64,000 bases of DNA from DATGMP01 sp035293565. Its GTDB lineage: Bacteria > Pseudomonadota > Alphaproteobacteria > BOG-932 > Roseiterribacteraceae. The stretch spans positions 1 to 64,000 of the forward strand of contig DATGMP010000075.1 of the NCBI GenBank assembly GCA_035293565.1, in the 5' to 3' direction. Shown here one piece after another: positions 45,612-52,757 of this stretch. The notes beneath the pieces were generated by a model. That model saw only the letters and a list, made by a program, of their open reading frames with translations. It was not told the DNA's origin and searched no databases. The position numbers were made by a program, and so were the translations under genes. The stretch's first letter is position 1, and each line of letters opens with the position of its first letter.

Positions 45612-46770
45612 CTGCGAAACGCGGCGCCGGGCCGGACACGCGGTCAGGTACAAGCCGATAGATGATCGCGATCGCGACCGCCAGGGTCGCATCGGTGAGC
45701 TCGGCGCTCCGCGGCAGATAGGTTTCGATCATGCTGGTGACGAACAACGTGCCGGCAACGAGCACCGTCGCTCGCCCGAGCGACATCCCCGCCTCGATCA
45801 GGATCCAGATCGCCGAACCGTAGAGGAAGAACTTTTCGAGGAAGGACTGAATATCGATCTCGAGCGACCCGTGCATGAATCCGAGGAACGGAATCCAGCC
45901 GAATGGATGAGGCGTCGCGCTCAGATGGAAGGGCTCGAGCCGGAAGAGGATAAGCAGGACCATCATCATCACGGCCAGAATGCCAGCTCGACGCGGGGTC
46001 CGGGCGAACATGCCCCAGGCGAGATAAGCCAGCAGGACGCCCAGGATTTCGGCCAGCTTCAGCACATTGCCCAAAATGAAGATCTTCCCCAGGAACTCCA
46101 CTGCGGCGAAGGCCAGGAATAGGAAGCGGACCAAGCGCGCGCCGAAGATCGTCTCGATCAGGTAGGCCAGCACCAGCCAGATGACCGTGAATCGGTAGAG
46201 ATCGAGCAGCGCGAATTCCGACAGGGCGAACAGCGGCCGGATTGCGTGCCAATATTTGTGGAGGTCGATCGTCGGCACATACGGGTACAGGCGGTAGCCG
46301 TACCAGGCGGCCAGCAGCAGCGCCGGAAAGGGCTTTTCGGTCAGCTCGCGAAGGAAAGGCCAACGGAAATCCGAGCCCAACAGCACGCCGCCGACAGCGC
46401 CCAGAAACGACCCGAACGTGTTCAGATAGACATCGGACATGTTCGTGACACGGTCGACGAAATAGAACTGCGCCAGCTCCATCGCGACGCAAAGCACGAA
46501 GCCGCCCGCAGTCACCCAGATCAGCTTCTTGCGACTGCTGCGCCACGGCGCGGCCGCGAGCGCGGCGAAGAAGCCATAGGGCATGTAGAGCAAGATGTTG
46601 GCGATCAGGTCGCCGCGGCTGCTCGGCGGTTGGCGCCAAGTGCCTAGCAGGAACAGCACCGGATTGCCGCCGCCCGGCCTCAGCTCGAACGGATAGAGCG
46701 ACCCATAGATGACGATGAGGACCACGAGAATCGCGGCAACGACGAGGTTTCTATGGACCGGGCTCTTCAT
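45538..46770 (-). CDS. VanZ-like membrane protein
   Basis: 410 residues, ~9 membrane helices. The first quarter is a VanZ-like unit (YGSLYPFELRP, DLIANILLYMPYGFFAALA, FVDRVTNMSDVYLNTFGSFLGA), the motif set shared by teicoplanin-resistance VanZ and many environmental relatives of unknown function; residues ~150-400 add a second hydrophobic domain. The C-terminal ~40 residues are Arg-rich and lie in the 74-base overlap with the transporter gene. Divergent from luxE. Confidence 0.85.
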   Translation of the reverse strand: MKSPVHRNLVVAAILVVLIVIYGSLYPFELRPGGGNPVLFLLGTWRQPPSSRGDLIANILLYMPYGFFAALAAAPWRSSRKKLIWVTAGGFVLCVAMELAQFYFVDRVTNMSDVYLNTFGSFLGAVGGVLLGSDFRWPFLRELTEKPFPALLLAAWYGYRLYPYVPTIDLHKYWHAIRPLFALSEFALLDLYRFTVIWLVLAYLIETIFGARLVRFLFLAFAAVEFLGKIFILGNVLKLAEILGVLLAYLAWGMFARTPRRAGILAVMMMVLLILFRLEPFHLSATPHPFGWIPFLGFMHGSLEIDIQSFLEKFFLYGSAIWILIEAGMSLGRATVLVAGTLFVTSMIETYLPRSAELTDATLAVAIAIIYRLVPDRVSGPAPRFAANARREKPARLSFDRARSPRATGR

Positions 46771-46862
46771 ATCGAGGATTCTGACCAGATCGAGGATGAG
46801 GCGCGTCGCAACCGGGGCGGATGATAACCGGGATCTGCGCGGCGGTCATCGCGGGGAAAAAC

Positions 46863-48281
46863 ATGTCCAATCTGGGTGAAAATTTAACAAAAGATCCGGC
46901 GGCGCTGTTCGACGCCTGCTATGACGACGCCTTCCGCCTGAGCCGAGCCGAGCTGGAGGCCGTCCACCTCGAAGGTGCCCGGCGGCGCCTCACGGAGCTC
47001 CGGCCGCAGATCAGCGCGCTCGATCGCCTCTGCCAGGAACAGCGAGCCGACAAGCTCGAAACGATCGACGATTTGGCGCCGCTGCTCTTTCCGCACACCG
47101 TCTACAAATCCTATCCGCTCTCCTTCCTGGAGCGCAGCCGCTTCGACCGGCTGACCAAATGGCTGCAGGGGCTGACAACGATCGATCTCAGCCATGTCGA
47201 CGCGCGTGGCATCGAGACGATCGACGATTGGATCGCGCTCCTGGAGCGCACGACCGAGCTGCAACCGAACCATACGTTCGGCACGACCGGCAAGCTCTCC
47301 TTCATTCCACGGGTCAAGTCGCATTGGCCCCGCATGGCCAAGCTGTCGGCTCATTGCCTGCGGGATTGGAATGGACGGAATACCGGGCCTGACGTGCTGG
47401 CCAACCATATGCCGACGGTTCTCCCGACCTATCGCCACGGCGCCGGCGCGATCAATCGCGGCATGGAATGGATGGTGAGGCTCTATGCCGGTAGCGAGGA
47501 GGATGCGCTGTTCCTCTATCCCGACACCTATTTCAGCGCCGATGTTGCTTCACTTGGCGGCCGGCTGCGCGCCGCCGAGGCGCGCGGCGAGCAGGGCCGG
47601 CTCGAGCTTTCCCCCGCCCTCCTCGCCCGCCGCGACGAGTTCGCGCGTCAGGAACGCGAGCGGCCGGCGCTCATGGAGAAATTCTTCGATGAGGCGGTGC
47701 GACGCTTTGGCGGCCGGGACATCTTCATCTTCGCGGTCTGGCCGATTCTCTTCGAATGGGCCGAGGCCGGCCTGGCGCGCGGGCTCAAAGGCGTGTTCGG
47801 GCCGGGCAGCGTGCTCACCACCGGCGGCGGCAGCAAGGGGCGGATCCTACCGCCCAACTGGCGCGAGCAGATTTTCGAGTTCCTGGGGTTCGACCGCTAT
47901 TTCGAATTCTTCGGCATGAGCGAGCTGATGGCGAACTGCCCGCGCTGCGCTCACGGAAACTTCCACATTCCGCCGGTGCTCGTACCCTTCGTTCTCGATC
48001 CCGAGACCGGCCGTCCGCTGCCGCGCAAGGATGGGCAGACCGGTCGGCTGGCGTTCTTCGACATGCTGGCCGACACCTATTGGGGCGGGTTCGTCACCGG
48101 CGACGAGGTCACGATGTCGGGCTGGGAATCAGATTGCGCGTGCGGCCGCCGGGGCCCCTATCTCCATCCTCAGATCCGGCGCTTCAGCGAGAAGCAGGGT
48201 GGCGAGGACAAGATCAATTGCGCCGGCGCGCCCGAGGCGCATGACCGGGCGGTCGATTTCATCGTTTCGCGATCCCAGTAG
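46863..48281 (+). CDS. luxE: LuxE-like acyl-protein synthetase
   Basis: 472 residues of the PF04443 LuxE family, which activates a fatty acid with ATP and passes the acyl group to a cysteine and then to the reductase subunit LuxC. The adenylate-forming signatures are visible: NHTFGTTGKLSFIPR, SVLTTGGGSKGRILP and the ANL-like FFGMSELMANCP, followed by a Cys-rich segment (NCPRCAHGNF, SDCACGRRG) that may bind a metal. ATG 46863 is preferred because GGGGAAAA precedes it. The luxC gene follows after 11 bases, and no luciferase (luxAB) or thioesterase (luxD) is present. Confidence 0.88.
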   Translation: MSNLGENLTKDPAALFDACYDDAFRLSRAELEAVHLEGARRRLTELRPQISALDRLCQEQRADKLETIDDLAPLLFPHTVYKSYPLSFLERSRFDRLTKWLQGLTTIDLSHVDARGIETIDDWIALLERTTELQPNHTFGTTGKLSFIPRVKSHWPRMAKLSAHCLRDWNGRNTGPDVLANHMPTVLPTYRHGAGAINRGMEWMVRLYAGSEEDALFLYPDTYFSADVASLGGRLRAAEARGEQGRLELSPALLARRDEFARQERERPALMEKFFDEAVRRFGGRDIFIFAVWPILFEWAEAGLARGLKGVFGPGSVLTTGGGSKGRILPPNWREQIFEFLGFDRYFEFFGMSELMANCPRCAHGNFHIPPVLVPFVLDPETGRPLPRKDGQTGRLAFFDMLADTYWGGFVTGDEVTMSGWESDCACGRRGPYLHPQIRRFSEKQGGEDKINCAGAPEAHDRAVDFIVSRSQ

Positions 48282-48292
48282 TGGAGGGGAGC

Positions 48293-49792
48293 ATGAGCGA
48301 GCAATGGCGCGTTCCGCTGGTGATCCGCGGCGAGGTGATCGACACCGCCGAGGTCGAGTTCGGCGGCCGGCGCGGCGGCGTGAGCTTCCGGGCGCCCGAC
48401 GTCTCGGCCCATCTTGACCGGCTGGCGCTGGGCGTGCCCTCGCGCATGGCGGATCTTTATGAGATCAGCTTCGATGAGATCGTCGATTATCTGGCGCGGC
48501 TCGGACCGAGGCTGACCCTCGAGAACAACCGGCACCTCCAGGAATCCTACGAGCTCTCGAGGCTCACATCGGGCCTTTCCGATAGCATCCTCAGATATCA
48601 TTACGAATCCCTGCCCCGCTATTTCCGTCCTGAAATCGTACGCGAGACAGCCGACCGGCTGGTCGGTATCGACTATCTCGAAGGCTGGGTCGAGCAGCCG
48701 CCGAGTGCCACCAGCGGGGCCGCGGTGCGTATCAGGGCGTTCGGCGCGCGCTGTGTTCATGTCATCGCCGGCAATGTGCCGGTCGTGGGCGCGGCGACGA
48801 TCATTCGCAATGCCATCACCCGTTCGGATGCGATCATCAAGACACCCTCCAACGACCCGCTGACCTCAGCCGCCATTGTGCGCACCATGATCGACCTGGA
48901 CCGCGACCACCCGCTGACGCGGCACGCTTCGGTGGCCTACTGGAAGGGCGGTGACGAGCGGATCGAGGCGACGCTCTACGATCCGCGCAGGGTCGAGAAG
49001 ATCATCGCCTGGGGCGGGTTCGACAGCATCAAGCATGTCACGCGCTATCTGCAGCCCGGCCTCGACCTCATCACGCTCGACCCCAAGCACAGCTCCACCA
49101 TCATCGGACCCGAGGCTTTCGCCGACGAGCGCACCCTGCTCGCCGTCGCCCGTCGGCTGGCGGTCGATATCGGGGCGCTGAATCAGGAGGGCTGCGTCAA
49201 CGCGCGCGTGGTCTATGTGGTTTCGGGCACGGACGAGGCCGGCCTCGAACGTGCCAACCGGCTGGGCGAACTGACCTTCGAGGCCATACAGCGTCTCCCG
49301 CCCCACCTCAGCACGCCGCACAAAGCGTTCGATCCCGAGCTCCGCGCCGAAATCGAGGCGCTCCGATTCGTCGATGACGAGTATCGGATATTCGGTGGCC
49401 GCGCCAATGAAGGCTCGGTCATCGTGTCGCAGAGCGACGCGCCGGTCGACTTTGCCCGCATGCTCGCCTGTCGCGTGGCCAATATCGTGCCCATCGACGA
49501 CGTCGCGACCGCGGTGCGCTCGGTGAATGCCTACACCCAGACGATCGGCATCTATCCTGAGACGTTGAAGGCGGAACTAAGGGATCGCCTCGCCTTCCAA
49601 GGCGCGCAACGCCTTGTTTCCTTGGGCGGAGCCGCGACTCTCCAGGGCTCGGCGACTCCACAGGACGGCATCGAACCGGTGCGACGCATGTGCAAATGGA
49701 TCGTTGACGAGGCCGGCGACGCCGGGTCACTCGAGGCTGCGGCCATCGACACGAGCGCAGATGGACGCGCGCAATTAATGCGAGCGAGTTGA
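48293..49792 (+). CDS. luxC: LuxC-like acyl-CoA/acyl-protein reductase
   Basis: 499 residues of the PF05893 family. It reduces an acyl group bound to it (from LuxE or acyl-CoA) with NADPH to an aldehyde. The NAD(P)-binding text VIAGNVPVVGAATIIRN resembles the aldehyde dehydrogenase fold, and the nucleophilic cysteine lies at C301 in NQEGCVNARVVYV. ATG 48293 follows GGAGGGGAG. With the preceding luxE it makes a two-subunit fatty-acid reductase producing aldehydes, probably for wax, alcohol or lipid metabolism rather than light. Confidence 0.9.
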   Translation: MSEQWRVPLVIRGEVIDTAEVEFGGRRGGVSFRAPDVSAHLDRLALGVPSRMADLYEISFDEIVDYLARLGPRLTLENNRHLQESYELSRLTSGLSDSILRYHYESLPRYFRPEIVRETADRLVGIDYLEGWVEQPPSATSGAAVRIRAFGARCVHVIAGNVPVVGAATIIRNAITRSDAIIKTPSNDPLTSAAIVRTMIDLDRDHPLTRHASVAYWKGGDERIEATLYDPRRVEKIIAWGGFDSIKHVTRYLQPGLDLITLDPKHSSTIIGPEAFADERTLLAVARRLAVDIGALNQEGCVNARVVYVVSGTDEAGLERANRLGELTFEAIQRLPPHLSTPHKAFDPELRAEIEALRFVDDEYRIFGGRANEGSVIVSQSDAPVDFARMLACRVANIVPIDDVATAVRSVNAYTQTIGIYPETLKAELRDRLAFQGAQRLVSLGGAATLQGSATPQDGIEPVRRMCKWIVDEAGDAGSLEAAAIDTSADGRAQLMRAS

Positions 49793-49837
49793 TCGGAGGG
49801 GGTGGTTATTTGCGCCGAAGTGGCTTATATAGGTAAG

Positions 49838-49910
49838 CGGATGCCGGCGCTGACACCGGCACCCTCCCTTAAACTTGGCCCGGTACCGTTCGGTATCGGG
49901 CTTTTCTTTT
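49838..49910 (+). ncRNA. Candidate small RNA with exposed CCUCCC motif
   Basis: The 298-base gap between luxC and the 2OG oxygenase contains a -10-like TATATA (49826-49831), then a hairpin TGCCGG-8-CCGGCA (49842-49861), a single-stranded CCCTCCC (~49862-49868) and the terminator at 49878-49910. A short RNA of two hairpins joined by a C-rich anti-Shine-Dalgarno loop is the layout of several alphaproteobacterial regulatory RNAs. Alternatively the hairpins belong to the luxC 3' end; GGAGGGGGTG at 49795-49804 can also pair with the CACCCTCC segment. No convincing -35 box. The rest of the gap (49911-50090) is empty. Confidence 0.35.
49878..49910 (+). terminator. Rho-independent terminator
   Basis: Stem of ten pairs (49878-49887 with 49892-49901, one G-U pair), tetraloop GTTC and the T-tract TTTTCTTTT at 49902-49910. 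It ends the luxE-luxC transcript or the candidate small RNA. Confidence 0.85.
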
Positions 49911-50090
49911 AAGAGGCGCCTCAAACTAGTACGTGGCGATCATGGGGCCGTCCATCCCAAACCGTGCGTCCGAACAACTTCGGCAAAGACTGTTACATTT
50001 TGGCATCAGTTTTACACGCCTTTGCTGTCGGCCCGTTTGCCCAGCCCCGGTCCAACGCATTAAGATATCTTCCGAATCTGGAGAAACGCC

Positions 50091-50723
50091 TTGCGCCTGG
50101 ATCGCATTGAGGCCGCCCCGCTTCAGCGGGATCCCTTCGATTACGTCTTCATACCGGCGACGCTCGATGAGACGGAATTGCCGGAAATCGTGCGCGATTT
50201 TCCGGAGGTGCCGTCCGGGGGCAGTTACGATGTAACGACGCTGGCCTGCGGGCCGGCCTTCGAGCAGCTGATCGGCGCACTTCGCGCAGACGATTTTCGC
50301 GCACAGTTCGAGAAGAAGTTCGAGATCGACCTCTCGCCCTTTCCCTTCCATGTGACGGTCCGTGGGCATGTGCGAGGCCGCGACGGCGGCATCCACACAG
50401 ACAGCAAGGACAAGATCCTGACGGGCCTCCTCTATCTCAATCCGGTCTGGACCGAAACCGGGGGACGGCTGCGCCTGCTCCGTAATGGGCGCGACATCGA
50501 GAACTATGCGTGCGAAGTCCCGCCCGTCGGGGGCAACATGGTGGTCTTCCGCCGTGGTGATGCATCCTGGCATGGCCACCTGCCGTCCCAAGGCCGGCGG
50601 CTATCGCTTCAATTCAACTGGGTCTCCGGCGAGGAGTATGCGCGGCGCGAGCTCGCCCGACATCGGTTCTCAGGCAAGCTGAAACGCCTCTTCGGCCGGG
50701 CTCCGGCGGCCGGTGTGGCCTGA
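50091..50723 (+). CDS. 2-oxoglutarate/Fe(II)-dependent oxygenase (prolyl-hydroxylase-like)
   Basis: 210 residues. The metal triad is His102 and Asp104 in GGIHTDSKDK and a distal histidine (H161) in ASWHGHLPS, with Arg169/170 positioned to bind 2-oxoglutarate (SQGRRLSLQFNW). This is the double-stranded beta-helix of the 2OG-Fe(II) oxygenase family 3 (PF13640-like). It hydroxylates an unknown target. Start TTG 50091 is supported by GGAG 7 bases upstream; there is no ATG in a suitable place. The VOC gene follows after 12 bases. Confidence 0.85.
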   Translation: MRLDRIEAAPLQRDPFDYVFIPATLDETELPEIVRDFPEVPSGGSYDVTTLACGPAFEQLIGALRADDFRAQFEKKFEIDLSPFPFHVTVRGHVRGRDGGIHTDSKDKILTGLLYLNPVWTETGGRLRLLRNGRDIENYACEVPPVGGNMVVFRRGDASWHGHLPSQGRRLSLQFNWVSGEEYARRELARHRFSGKLKRLFGRAPAAGVA

Positions 50724-50735
50724 AAGGGAGGGGGA

Positions 50736-51125
50736 ATGGTCGCGGTCGCGGCGATGTTCGGTTCCAACGACATCGAAAAAGCCAAAGATTTTTATGATGC
50801 GCTGCTTGGTACGATCGGGCTCAAAGCTCTGATGGAGCATGGAAGCGGCGGCCGGATTTACGGCACTGCGGCCGGCATCCCGCTCTTATCGGTCGTCCGT
50901 CCCTATGACGGCCGCCCCGCCAGCGTCGGCAACGGCACGATGGCGACCCTGGTCTGCGATTCGCGCGAGCAGGTCTCGGCGATTCATGCCAGGGCGCTGC
51001 AGCTCGGTGGCCGTGACGAGGGCGCGCCCGGCCTGCGGCCGGATGGCAATAGCGGAGTCTTTGCCGCCTATTTCCGCGATCTGGACGGCAACAAGATCTG
51101 CGCCGTCCATTTCTCGCCTCCCTAA
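50736..51125 (+). CDS. VOC (glyoxalase/bleomycin-resistance) family protein
   Basis: 129 residues with the paired beta-alpha-beta-beta-beta modules of the vicinal-oxygen-chelate fold: FGSNDIEKAKDFYDALLGTIGLK at the start and VFAAYFRDLDGNKICAVHF at the end. These proteins bind a metal and catalyse isomerisations or dioxygenation, or sequester drugs. The usual metal ligand at the second position is not obvious, so activity is uncertain. ATG 50736 follows GGGAGGGGG. Its stop shares CTAA with ispE. Confidence 0.88.
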   Translation: MVAVAAMFGSNDIEKAKDFYDALLGTIGLKALMEHGSGGRIYGTAAGIPLLSVVRPYDGRPASVGNGTMATLVCDSREQVSAIHARALQLGGRDEGAPGLRPDGNSGVFAAYFRDLDGNKICAVHFSPP

Positions 51126-52009
51126 GACGCGACCAGGTCGGCGGTGTCGTCGAGAAGTCGGCCCGAGGCGACCCACCAGGCGGGATGAACCTCGCGGAGT
51201 GCGGCGCCGGCGCTTTGGGCAGCTTCGGGATCGCGATAGAGGCCGAAGCAAGTCGCGCCGCTGCCCGACATTCGCGACAGAAGGCAACCGTTGCTGTCGC
51301 CGATCGCGCCCAGAACTGTCGCGATCTGCGGGACGAGCCCAATCGCGGCTTGGGTCAGGTCGTTGCGGCGCGTTCGGAGGCATTCGGCCAGCTCCGCTGC
51401 GCTCGACGGGGCTTCGGCGAAACGCATCGGCGGCGTAAAAGCGCCTTTGCGGGCGCGATACACGTCCGGAGTCGGCAATCCGATCCCCGGATTCGCCAGC
51501 ACGACCCAAGTCGGGGGCAGCCGCGGCGCTGGATCGACCGTCGTTCCGATATCGCCGATGAAGGCCGCAAGGCCGCTGACGCAGACTGGAATATCCGCGC
51601 CCAGGCTCGCCGCGACATCGCGGACGATCGTGCCGCCGGGATCGAGCCCCCAGAGCCCCGCTAGCCCCCTGAGGCACGCCGCCGCATCCGCGGAGCCACC
51701 TCCGATGCCGGATGCGACAGGCAGCCGCTTGGTCAGGCCGAGCCTGATGTCCGTCCGATGGCCGGTCGCCTCCGACAAGGCCCGCGCGGCGCGCACGACG
51801 AGATTGGAATTGCTGTCCCCGAGACCGCCAGCAAAGGGCCCATCGGACACGAACTGCAAGGTCGATGCCGGTTGCAAGGACAGTGTGTCATGCACATCCA
51901 CGAACGCGACCAGCCCGTCGAGCAGATGATAACCGTCGGCGCGCTTGCCGGTGACGTGCAGATACAGGTTGAGCTTGGCCGGAGCGGCGATTCGCATTGC
52001 TCTCGTCAT
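51122..52009 (-). CDS. ispE: 4-diphosphocytidyl-2-C-methyl-D-erythritol kinase
   Basis: Phosphorylates CDP-ME at its 2-hydroxyl, the fourth step of the MEP isoprenoid pathway. 295 residues with all three GHMP-kinase motifs: APAKLNLYLHVTGKRADGYH, PVASGIGGGSADAAACLR (ATP loop) and LLSRMSGSGATCFGL. ATG 52009 avoids overlap with the upstream toxin gene; ATG 51997 (MRIAAPAK) has a better ribosome-binding site (GACGAGAG) and may be the true start. The neighbouring toxin-antitoxin genes sit 7 bases upstream on the same strand. Confidence 0.95.
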   Translation of the reverse strand: MTRAMRIAAPAKLNLYLHVTGKRADGYHLLDGLVAFVDVHDTLSLQPASTLQFVSDGPFAGGLGDSNSNLVVRAARALSEATGHRTDIRLGLTKRLPVASGIGGGSADAAACLRGLAGLWGLDPGGTIVRDVAASLGADIPVCVSGLAAFIGDIGTTVDPAPRLPPTWVVLANPGIGLPTPDVYRARKGAFTPPMRFAEAPSSAAELAECLRTRRNDLTQAAIGLVPQIATVLGAIGDSNGCLLSRMSGSGATCFGLYRDPEAAQSAGAALREVHPAWWVASGRLLDDTADLVAS

Positions 52010-52016
52010 CAAAGCG

Positions 52017-52463
52017 CTAGCTCGCCCCAGTCTCCGCGATCGCATCACTGATCGATAACGCCGCTTGGCCGTACGTTGGAGACCTCGCCTGTCGCAGCTT
52101 GTTCAGCAGCCGGTTGTCCGCCGTGACGAACTGCCAACCATTGGCCATCGCCAGACCGAGATAAATGCAATCATAGGCTGGATGGTTGAGATCGATGGCT
52201 ATTCTTGCGGCCGTCTCCAGCAGGTGGCGAGTCGGATAGATTTCGATATCGGCACGCTCGAGCAGGCGGGCTGCCAGGAGCGCCTCGTCGGGGTTCAACT
52301 CCTTTCGCTGAACCTTTTTCCAAAGAACGTTGGCGCATTCGGCGACAAGCAAGTCGGGCGCCGCGAGCGACGAAGCCTCCAGCAATTGCACGGCTTCTTT
52401 CGTCCCCGGTTCCGTGACCACCCATTTCACAGCAACGCTCGCGTCGATGACGAGCCTCGTCAC
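52017..52463 (-). CDS. vapC: PIN-domain toxin (VapC/FitB type)
   Basis: 148 residues with the four acidic residues that hold the metal of PIN RNases: D7 (VIDASVAVKW), E42 (LLVAECANVLWK), D98 (YDCIYLGLA) and D116 (FVTADNRL). VapC toxins cut tRNA or rRNA and stop translation. The antitoxin gene overlaps its start by ATGA (52460-52463), which keeps synthesis of the two proteins coupled. Confidence 0.93.
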   Translation of the reverse strand: MTRLVIDASVAVKWVVTEPGTKEAVQLLEASSLAAPDLLVAECANVLWKKVQRKELNPDEALLAARLLERADIEIYPTRHLLETAARIAIDLNHPAYDCIYLGLAMANGWQFVTADNRLLNKLRQARSPTYGQAALSISDAIAETGAS

Positions 52464-52699
52464 CGCTCCTCGCGCCCTTCCCGAAGCAGCAGCTCCGATG
52501 GCGTCTGCTCGCGTCCTTCCGTTAATTTTCGAAGCTGCGCCGCAAGCACCTCGAAGGCGGGCTCGATTTCGGCCGATAGCGCTTGCCGCAGGATCTCTCG
52601 GTGTTCGGCTTCGGTCGATCGCCCATGACGGGCGGCGCGTCGTTTGAGCCGGCCTATCAGGTCATCGTCCAAATTGCGCACCTGCAGATTGCCGGGCAT
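52460..52699 (-). CDS. FitA/VapB-like ribbon-helix-helix antitoxin
   Basis: 79 residues. The N-terminal NLQVRNLDDDLIGRLKRRAARHGRSTEAEHREIL is the ribbon-helix-helix of FitA-type proteins that bind operator DNA as dimers; the C-terminal helix (FEVLAAQLRKLTEG) should wrap the toxin. Encoded first, so antitoxin is made ahead of toxin. ATG 52699 follows GAGGTAG. Direct repeats upstream are a likely binding site. Confidence 0.92.
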   Translation of the reverse strand: MPGNLQVRNLDDDLIGRLKRRAARHGRSTEAEHREILRQALSAEIEPAFEVLAAQLRKLTEGREQTPSELLLREGREER

Positions 52700-52718
52700 G
52701 GGGCTACCTCACCTGACA

Positions 52719-52733
52719 TCATTGTTGTCATTG
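52719..52733. promoter_or_regulatory. Candidate antitoxin-binding direct repeats
   Basis: TCATTG occurs twice (52719-52724 and 52728-52733) with a 9-base period, about one helix turn, 20 bases upstream of the antitoxin start. This fits cooperative binding by ribbon-helix-helix dimers and autorepression of the module. Only two short repeats are visible, so the call is tentative. Confidence 0.3.
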
Positions 52734-52757
52734 ATATCGTCTGAGGCGCGACCTTTG

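Noticed and set aside
46863..49792. A bioluminescence operon
   Set aside because: luxA, luxB, luxD and luxG are all absent; only the fatty-acid reductase subunits are present.
49793..49910. A tRNA gene
   Set aside because: No T-loop GTTCRA with a matching stem and no cloverleaf; the structure reads as hairpin plus terminator.
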